Below, in pieces: positions 58,301 through 64,000 of a stretch of 64,000 bases of DNA. The translations under genes were made by a program, and so were the position numbers. Each line of letters opens with the position of its first letter. Within the stretch, counting starts at the first letter, position 1. The DNA is taken from contig JADJLO010000043.1 in NCBI GenBank assembly GCA_016710075.1, positions 219,239 through 283,238 on the forward strand, given 5' to 3'. This DNA is from Acidobacteriota bacterium (GTDB taxonomy: Bacteria; Acidobacteriota; Blastocatellia; RBC074). The notes under the pieces were generated by a model, which made no database searches, was not told where the DNA came from, and saw only the letters and a program-made list of their open reading frames with translations.

Positions 58301-59473
58301 GCCAACAGAGACCGCCTGCGCCCGATTCTCATGACCACACTGGCACTGGTTGCCGCCATGCTGCCTCTGGCAGTCGGCACCGGCCCCGGCGCCGAAGAGC
58401 GGCGCTCGATTGCCATTGTCGTTATCGGCGGCCAATCTCTCTCGCTGCTTCTGACTCTCCTCGTCACTCCCGTAGCTTATTACATCTTTGACGACATTGG
58501 CGCCTGGCTCAAGAGTCGTTTTACTCGCACCAAAGTTAAACAGTCCGGAGCTGGATCGGCACCAGACAATTCAGAATTGCCGTCTCCCGTGCAGCACGGA
58601 GCCGCCAGATCAAATGCCGGTGCGGTTCAGGTCGATTCGCAGGGGCTGGTCTATTTCAATACCGATACCGAAAACGCCATCATCGTCTTCGATGCCGACG
58701 GGAAATTCATCCGCTCATCCGGCCGTGAATGGAAGGCCGATACTGAAGGCACCGGCACTCACGGAATGCTGCTTCGCCGGGAAGGAAAGGAAGATTTCAT
58801 CTATCTGACCAATCTCGCCAGGCACGAATTCGCCAAACTGACCCTCAAGGGAGATCCGGTATGGGTCAAAGGCTATCCGGAAAATTCAGGCGTTTATAAA
58901 AATAAAAATCAGTTCAAGCCCACAGGCATAGCCGTGGCGCCAAACGGTGACTTCTACGTTACGGACGGATACGGCGAAAATTACATTCACCGATTCAATG
59001 CCGGCGGCAAGCACCTCAACACGTGGGGAGGCAAGGGAAAAGAGGACGGCAAGTTCAACACCCCGCATGCAATCATGATCGACACTAGAGAGAAGACCCC
59101 GACCGTGCTCGTCACCGATCGAGCCAATCATCGCCTGCAGTGGTTCTCTCTTGAAGGGGCGCATCTGAAGACTCTCGATGGAGTTGAAGGCGATCTGCTC
59201 AGATTCCCGGCCACGCTGCATCAGCGCGGAACCGATATCGTCGTCGGCGATCTGGCCGGTCGCATCACCATCCTTGACAGGAACAACAAGCTCGTGACTC
59301 ATCTCGGCGACAACGTCGATCCAAGAAAACGCGGGACCAATAAAGTCGGCCCCGACGGGTGGCTCGACGGTCAATTCATCTCACCGCACGGAGTCTGCTG
59401 GGATCAAAAGGGCAACCTCGTCGAAGAGTGGATGTCCATCGGCCGAATCGTAAAGTTGAAGCGAATAAAATAG
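55379..59473 (+). CDS. RND (HAE1/AcrB-like) efflux permease fused to an NHL-repeat propeller
   Basis: A 1,364-aa protein in one unbroken frame. Residues 1-~1,050 are a full RND permease: RRPVFAAMIILSL, DRFPTIDLPTVTV, proton-relay VIDDAIVVLENIFR in TM4, and last helices ending YYIFDDIGAWLKSRF. After a ~30-residue linker come NHL-like repeats (AVQVDSQGLVYFN, GIAVAPNGDFYVTDGYG, RFNAGGKHLNTWGG, DRANHRLQWFSLEG). The propeller would sit on the cytoplasmic side after TM12. No membrane-fusion protein or outer-membrane factor gene adjoins. It may be a real fusion or an assembly/deletion joint. Confidence 0.8.
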   Translation: MQKLAEICIRRPVFAAMIILSLTVVGAASYFKLGVDRFPTIDLPTVTVRMSLPGSSPEEAESQLAKPIEEVVNTVEGVEQLRSVSSQGRSFVMATFNLNRDIETAAQDVRDRVQSVLRQLPPGTDPPIVQKQDSDSQPVMSIALSGDRSIRELTEIADKVVKVNIERSIGVGDVGINGGLGRSINIWVDADLLSAYKIPITQVRNALVRQNADVPGGNVDTGRRELVLRTMGRIVDPKLFDDMVVTSINGNPVKIRDIGYAEDGTKEQRSVSRLNGVPSVTLEIVRQSGSNTVAVIDDVKKNLQRVRSLLPPDVKMEIINDQSVYIKNALNEINVHLVLGSLLACLVVLIFMRSWRSTIIAGVAIPASVIATFGMMRALDFTLNSVTMLSLVLMVGVVIDDAIVVLENIFRFIEEKKMEPMIAAREATKEIGLAVMATTFSLVVIFLPVSFMSSVSGRFLYQFGITASVAILVSLLVSFTLTPMMSGRLLAGDAKKAAKSHGPAASRAGFYGVIDRVYTKLLHFVLRFRIPVAILAVLVILSSVPLYQMVKQDFIPSNIDEAQFSVSLSGPEGTSLTAMDEALRAVENELKQMPEIRLMQGTAGSSFMGSVNSANLYIRIPPHVERTVNFEKFWAGLKRGEPLAVFKGNYSARDVQMKIRQRLRKFTHLRPSVRNPQTINLGGGGYSDIDFALRGPDLLELVKYAEQLRVRAPQLGLIDADVTLKLDKPELRVEIDRARAADLGVDSTDIANALRLMVGGDERVSRFRDEQMNEDYDVQLRLKRDDRKDEEAISRLFVPSTKVGLVRLDSVVSLRESNASSRIDRLDRQRQVSLRASVAPGFALADRVEALRNEVTKLNMPSTYSTTVSGRARELEKTFTEFVLAFLLSIAFMYMILASQFESIIHPVTILLSLPLAVPFALISLLMFDETLNLYSALGILVLFGVVKKNAILQIDHMNGLRAKGMPRYDAIIQANRDRLRPILMTTLALVAAMLPLAVGTGPGAEERRSIAIVVIGGQSLSLLLTLLVTPVAYYIFDDIGAWLKSRFTRTKVKQSGAGSAPDNSELPSPVQHGAARSNAGAVQVDSQGLVYFNTDTENAIIVFDADGKFIRSSGREWKADTEGTGTHGMLLRREGKEDFIYLTNLARHEFAKLTLKGDPVWVKGYPENSGVYKNKNQFKPTGIAVAPNGDFYVTDGYGENYIHRFNAGGKHLNTWGGKGKEDGKFNTPHAIMIDTREKTPTVLVTDRANHRLQWFSLEGAHLKTLDGVEGDLLRFPATLHQRGTDIVVGDLAGRITILDRNNKLVTHLGDNVDPRKRGTNKVGPDGWLDGQFISPHGVCWDQKGNLVEEWMSIGRIVKLKRIK

Positions 59474-59512
59474 ATCACAAGATACGAAACCTCCGCAGGT
59501 GCATTGAAAAGA

Positions 59513-60542
59513 TCATTCCTTGACGAATTCCAGTCCTTCTATCGCCTCTTCGATCCACTCCTGTGTGATTGAACTTTGGTTGATCACCGTGTGTGCCTAG
59601 ATCCTTGCGGCTTTCGACATAGGACCGCAGGTTGAGCAACGAGGCTGTGAGCGCAGTTCGTGTAATTCCAGTGACGCGCGGTTGGTAGAGCAGCCCGACC
59701 TCATTCATGAGCCCGGTTATTTCCGCCGGGCTGTTGTTTTGCAGGCGGCTCATCAGATGAATCCCCAGGCCGACTATGTGACCGTGAGTGAACGGACGCT
59801 GCAACCGTTCTTCGAGTTCGTAAAACAGGTAATGCTCCGAACCTTCCTCCACTCGGAAATGCCCGGCGGGCAGGCAAATTGTGTTGAGCCGCATACACCC
59901 TTCGACAATGGCCCACAAGCCCTCATCGTTGCATTCTCGAATGTCTTGCTTATGTTTTCGCAGCATTTCGATGATGTCTGACGCCTGCGATACTGTATTG
60001 GCTGAAAACGGGTATTCACTTTTTCCGGCACTTTCTGCAAGTTTCCAGTCGAAAGAAGCTGTATGAATCGAGAACAGGTCACCGACGCCGGCTATGTTCA
60101 ACTCAGGCGGGGCTGTGCGAATCACGTCGTAATCGATGACCAGCGGGTCGGGGCTGGCGTGTCCGAGGTAGATCACGCGATGGCCCTGTCGCAACCCTGC
60201 TGCCGGCGTCGTGAAGGCATCCACGCTGAGAATCGTTGGGGCGGTAACCAGGCGGATGCCGCGTTTCCATGAAAAGTATTTTCCAAGATCGATCGCCTGG
60301 CCACCGCCGATGGCCAGTACCGTATCACACTCAGGAGCCAGGGCGATCTGGCGTTCGACGACTTCCTGTTCCATAGATTCAACCATCAGGACAGCTTCCG
60401 GCGTCGCTCCAAGCAGATCTTTGGTGATGCTCCACGGAATTTCCATAGTAGTGACTACAAAACGTCCTAGTTCACGCCCCACCCCTGTCAGGCAGCCGCC
60501 GCCTGTACGCAGCGAGAGCACATTGGTTTGCCCTTCGATCAT
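59513..60542 (-). CDS. Iron-containing alcohol dehydrogenase / glycerol-1-phosphate-dehydrogenase-like, one frameshift
   Basis: About 343 aa. The NAD(P)-binding loop AIGGGQAIDLGKYF, a metal site in AGVGDLFS and PFTHGHIVGLGIH, and VTAPTILSVDAFTTPA place it in the G1PDH/AraM branch of the Fe-ADH superfamily. A frameshift near 59,600 joins to a frame ending QEWIEEAIEGLEFVKE at 59,513. It overlaps the permease by 4 nt, as the last gene of the GH30-permease-dehydrogenase operon. It probably reduces or oxidises a sugar or polyol phosphate. Confidence 0.75.
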
Positions 60543-61996
60543 GGTCTTGTCTCACTCCCCTTGTCGGATAACTGCGGAGGACCTGCAAGGCCTTCGCGTA
60601 TGCGTCGTTTGATTAGTCCGAAATAGACTGCTGATCCGGCCATCAAGGCGAAGGCCGTCGCTTTTGCAGGCAGGTATTTATCGTTCCATCCTGGTATGTC
60701 TGTCGGCGGAACAGTCAGGGCCAGTACCAGCGACAGCGCCCACATCAGAGCCAGCCATCGCAGCAGAGTCCAGCCTCGCCCCGGCACAACCAGAGGCCCG
60801 GCAAGCAGTGCTGCCAGTATGATCCCGGCATATCCAAGATAACCAGCGACGGCGGAGACGCTCGAAATGAGGTCCGTCTGCCTTAACAGCAGTACGATGG
60901 CGGTCGAAAGCAGCCAGACCAGGATCACTGCGTTGCGGGGGGTACTGCGATGAGGATCGATGCGGCTCAGCCACCGAGCGCCGGGCAGCATGCCATCACG
61001 CGAAAGCGAAAAAAGCAATCTCGATGCAGCGGCCATGCTGGCGATGGCGCAGGCAAAGATGGATACCGCCACCACAACCAGAGCCGCCAACAGCCAGTGT
61101 GGGCCAAACCTTTGCTGCAGCACCGAGATCAATGGAGAATCCTGCCCCTGTGTGGCGCGAACATCGTCGATGGAGAGCACTATCCCAACAAGCAGGAGGA
61201 AACCCAAAAGCCCGGAACCCAGCAAGGAAGTGAGCATTGCCCGCGGTACCGTCCGGCGCGGATCGTGCGTCTCCTCGGCCAGATCGGCAGCAGCCTCAAA
61301 CCCTGTCAGACACCAGGCGCCCATCAACAATGAAAGCGCGAAGGCAGAAAAGCCGGCGGACTGCCCGCTGGAAAGTTGCCGTGACCGGCCAGTTTCGACA
61401 GGTTCACCCCGCCAGTCCAGCAGCGCAAACAATGCTATTGTGATGGCTATTACTCCAAACAGTTCGGCGTAAACTCCCGTATTATTCAGCCACGCTGCCA
61501 GCCGCATCCCGAACAAATGAATCAGGGCCACCAGCAGGATCACCACCGTCGTGATCCAGGCTACAGTCATCGGCAAGGCGCCTTCTGGCCAAATGAAAGC
61601 ACAAAGAGCCGAGGCCAGCGCGCTGCAGACAACAGGGAATCCGGTCAGGAACTGCACCAGCAAAAGCCAGCCGGTGAAGAATCCAAAATGAGGATTGACC
61701 AGCGTGCGCTCCATTGGTACCCATACCCGGCAATCGGGGAAGCTCACCGCCAGCCGCGACATGACAAGCACCACCAGCGTCTGACTCCCATCACCACCAG
61801 CCACGACCAGACGATCCCCGGCCCGACCTGCACAAAGCCATGACGAAAAATTGGCTAAGATACCGGTACTGATCGAAATCAGAGAGAACGCGATCGCGAA
61901 ACTGAGAACGACCCAAGCGAGCGCTGTAATTGCTGCTGTATCCGAACCTCGCCAGTTCGCCGCATCCTGTTCGTCGGTTGATATATGGTTTTTCAT
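60539..61996 (-). CDS. APC-family amino-acid/amine permease
   Basis: A 485-aa membrane protein with about 12 helices. The conserved early region FSLISISTGILANFSS and the GFEAAADLAEETHDPRRTVPRAM block are typical of GABA/choline/amine-type APC permeases (UGA4/BAT1-like). The start ATG shares its A with the GH30 stop codon (TGATG), so the two are translationally coupled. The substrate may be an amino alcohol or amine released with the glycoside hydrolase product; this is inference. Confidence 0.85.
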   Translation of the reverse strand: MKNHISTDEQDAANWRGSDTAAITALAWVVLSFAIAFSLISISTGILANFSSWLCAGRAGDRLVVAGGDGSQTLVVLVMSRLAVSFPDCRVWVPMERTLVNPHFGFFTGWLLLVQFLTGFPVVCSALASALCAFIWPEGALPMTVAWITTVVILLVALIHLFGMRLAAWLNNTGVYAELFGVIAITIALFALLDWRGEPVETGRSRQLSSGQSAGFSAFALSLLMGAWCLTGFEAAADLAEETHDPRRTVPRAMLTSLLGSGLLGFLLLVGIVLSIDDVRATQGQDSPLISVLQQRFGPHWLLAALVVVAVSIFACAIASMAAASRLLFSLSRDGMLPGARWLSRIDPHRSTPRNAVILVWLLSTAIVLLLRQTDLISSVSAVAGYLGYAGIILAALLAGPLVVPGRGWTLLRWLALMWALSLVLALTVPPTDIPGWNDKYLPAKATAFALMAGSAVYFGLIKRRIREGLAGPPQLSDKGSETRP

Positions 61997-63441
61997 CAGC
62001 CTTTCCAGACAATTGTGGCAATGCTTTCCGGCCGTAGGCTCAGAGTGAGCAGTGGAACTCCCATTGAGAATTCCACTTCTCGTTCAGCTTTCGCTCCATT
62101 GGCAACTATCAGTACCAAAGGTTGCCGTCAGGATTCCGAAAGACGACGTTGGCAAGCTCGCCGGAAGGTTCGGAGCTGATGCGCACTGCACCGCGTGCAA
62201 TGAACTTATGAACCGCCCGTAAAGGTCAAAATCGAAATGTTCGCTGACTTCAAGTGAGACTGGATTGAGTGAGAGAATTGTTCTTGCCGCGCGAAAGGGG
62301 CCATTGTTCGGTTTCCGGTTATCGTCGAGCATGGTGACCCGGGCGTTATAACTGGAGAGCATCGGTTGCGCAGTCGGTCGATCAACTGACGGCCTTACGT
62401 ATTCCAAAGATCGACCTTCGGTGAAGTGAATCGGAGTTTTCGGGAACTGACGGTGAAAATGTCGACATTCCGTCGGTAGACCGGCGTAGCTATGAATGCT
62501 ACGCCATCGACAAATCGAGCGGTTCTTGCGTCGCTCAGAATCGTGCGCGGGTAGTCGATTCCAGGATCATCGTCCTTCGGTGATACGTTGTGTTGTGATC
62601 GTAGCACCAGATTCCTGGTCTTGAGCCCATGTGATCGCGGAGCGCCGGTCCAAGGTGGTCGCGGATGAAGTCTCGTGTCTCCTGATCTGCAGTCCAGTGG
62701 TGATGATGGGCAGTGCCAGCGCGAATCCTTTCTTCGCTCGGTCGACGCCGGGCCCATTCTGCACGGTCACCGCGTAAACCTTGTACTCCTGCGTCGTCGT
62801 ACCTTTCAGAATTTCACGAAGTAATCGCGTAGGTGGCATACCATTGCGGGAGCAAACCCACCAATCAATGACCTCAGTCTTCATCCAGCCGGCGGGCTCT
62901 GTGGCGAAGCCAAGAACAGCAGTCTTTGTTCATTTCCTCTGTGCATCAGGCCGCAGGATGTAGTCCCTGTCTTTATCGATGGAAAACGCTTCAACTCGGG
63001 ATCCTTCAGCCCCGGCGGCAGGTCGTCATATGAGTACCAGGGATTTCCTGTGAAGTCTGGCGCGCCCATGCGTATTCGTGATGAGGTTCATGCCGATACC
63101 AGTTGTCGGACTCACTATGTGTCTGACAACCCGCGCCCGTTGTGACGGTTCAAGGCGCGAGATTCCGGCATAGGCTGGTTCCAGCGATGACCCGAATCCG
63201 ACGATGGTCTGGTATGAGCGCCCAGGGTTGATGGATATACTGTAAACGGCGGACTGTGCGCTGCGGCCCGGTTAATTCTGGGGAGAGAATTCAACCGGAG
63301 GCTGTTCCGCGCATTCGCTGCTGCCGATCGACCGAACTGGCCCACACGCGCTGCAGGCCGGCCGGCCGCACGAGCTCCTATAGCTGCCAGACTCAACGCC
63401 GATACGATGTGGCCAAAAGCCCTCCTCGTCAGATTAGCCAT
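61996..63441 (-). pseudogene. GH30 glucosylceramidase-like glycoside hydrolase, heavily frameshifted
   Basis: A secreted GH30-type enzyme read across several frames, about 480 aa in total. AAGGAG precedes the ATG at 63,441. MANLTRRAFGHIVSAL is a Tat-like signal; YQTIVGFGSSLEP, SPTTGIGMNLI, PDFTGNPWYSYDDLPPG, SPPAGWMKTE and ARFVDGVAF follow in the GH30 order. The C-terminal beta-domain ends LSLRPESIATIVWKG at the stop. The acid/base region reads AVTVQNGPG where the family has NEPG, so the catalytic Glu appears as Gly. The loss may be an error, as sequence quality here is poor. Confidence 0.65.
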
Positions 63442-63567
63442 TCGAGACTCCTTGGTTTAATATTTTTCCGATTGTCACGGCGGACGGGTTACCCACAAAG
63501 ACTATCGGGGCGATTACGGCCTGCCGATAAATAAATCGACCATTGGAAATCTATCGCCTTACAAACA

Positions 63568-64000
63568 TGATACATTTTATTGAACTCCTGATTGGTGCCA
63601 GTCACCTTGCGCCCATACGTATTCATCTTTTTGCCTGCTATCTTTTTCTGGCGATCACGCATATCGGAATATATGTGACTGCGCTGTTCTCGGTGCTTGC
63701 ATACCTGATTGCCTTTCTCTGAATGGAGCTCAGCCGTAAGGCTACGGGCTTTCCTTTCTTTTCGGTCTTTATTATTACATCGACAACACGAGCCAGAGGG
63801 AGGGGCGGATAGCTTCTGGCGTTCCGTCTATGGATTCGCCGCTCTCATCCACGTTTCTCTCTTACGTCAGTTGGGAGTTGGCGGACGATCATTCTGGGCA
63901 ATGTCGAAGCGAAACCCCGTGATGTGCGTAATTTCAATTCAGGATATTGTCAGGCGAAGATGCACCACGACTTTTTCTGGCCTGGCTTGATGATGTATCT
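63568..64000 (+). CDS. Unrecognised partial membrane protein, probably frameshifted
   Basis: An ATG at 63,568 opens a hydrophobic stretch (IRIHLFACYLFLAITHIGIYVTALFSVLAYLIAFL) that stops at 63,723. Coding-like sequence continues in other frames, including YGFAALIHVSLLRQLGVGG and later KMHHDFFWPGLMMY at the window end. I could not assign a family. It is divergent from the GH30 gene, and the gap between them (63,442-63,567) shows no motif. Confidence 0.35.

Overview
This 64 kb window looks like chromosome from a heterotrophic, probably soil- or sediment-dwelling member of the Acidobacteriota or a near neighbour. This is inferred from two very large Oar-type TonB-dependent receptors (carboxypeptidase-regulatory domain, plug, barrel), many secreted peptidases and hydrolases, and many acyl-CoA enzymes. 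No rRNA, tRNA, phage, transposase or CRISPR array was seen. Many genes are split by single-base frameshifts, and two intergenic stretches (about 33,528-33,702 and 41,634-41,850) are inflated homopolymer runs that look like failed base calling. Large genes such as the two receptors and the RND pump are intact. Most breaks are therefore read here as sequence errors rather than decay.

Layout. 1-5,316 (minus): a lipoprotein amidohydrolase, a ThDP-dependent decarboxylase-type enzyme and a KstD-like FAD dehydrogenase, all frameshifted. 5,615-13,260 (plus): a tightly packed glycan operon with two COG4671-type glycosyltransferases, a GT4 glycosyltransferase, an APH-like kinase, a polysaccharide-deacetylase-like protein and an ABC exporter. 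13,262-18,367: acyl-CoA synthetase, a DUF1254/DUF1214 pair and two SDR oxidoreductases. 18,703-26,830: TonB receptor, sulfatase, a Tat-exported M28-like protein and an MFS transporter. 26,911-33,446: TetR regulator, two enoyl-CoA hydratases, a propeller-M28 peptidase, an esterase and a carboxymuconolactone-decarboxylase-family protein.

33,780-35,939 holds a redoxin fused to a large unknown domain, followed by a UGSC-motif selenoprotein whose in-frame UGA (codon 96) is followed by a SECIS-like hairpin. Then come a second TonB receptor, a MaoC hydratase and an acyl-CoA dehydrogenase. 41,975-47,959 is an unusual membrane operon: thioesterase, a P1B-type metal ATPase fused to HflK, HflC, a second HflK with a His/Asp-rich N-terminus, and a small membrane-anchored protein. 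48,005-55,097: an alkyl-sulfatase-like MBL enzyme, a ribose-type sugar ABC system, aldose epimerase and a formylglycine-generating enzyme that could activate the upstream sulfatase. 55,379-59,473 encodes an RND pump fused to an NHL-type propeller. The end (minus) carries a GH30 glucosylceramidase-like gene, an APC permease and a glycerol-1-phosphate-dehydrogenase-like enzyme.

Intergenic regions are rich in MITE/REP-like inverted repeats of at least five types, some with homologous copies kilobases apart. Two promoters, at the SDR and the first TonB receptor, share a TetR-style operator. The acyl-CoA enzymes, SDRs, KstD-like dehydrogenase, MaoC, thioesterase and TetR regulator together suggest degradation of a lipid, steroid or aromatic-side-chain substrate; this is inference.
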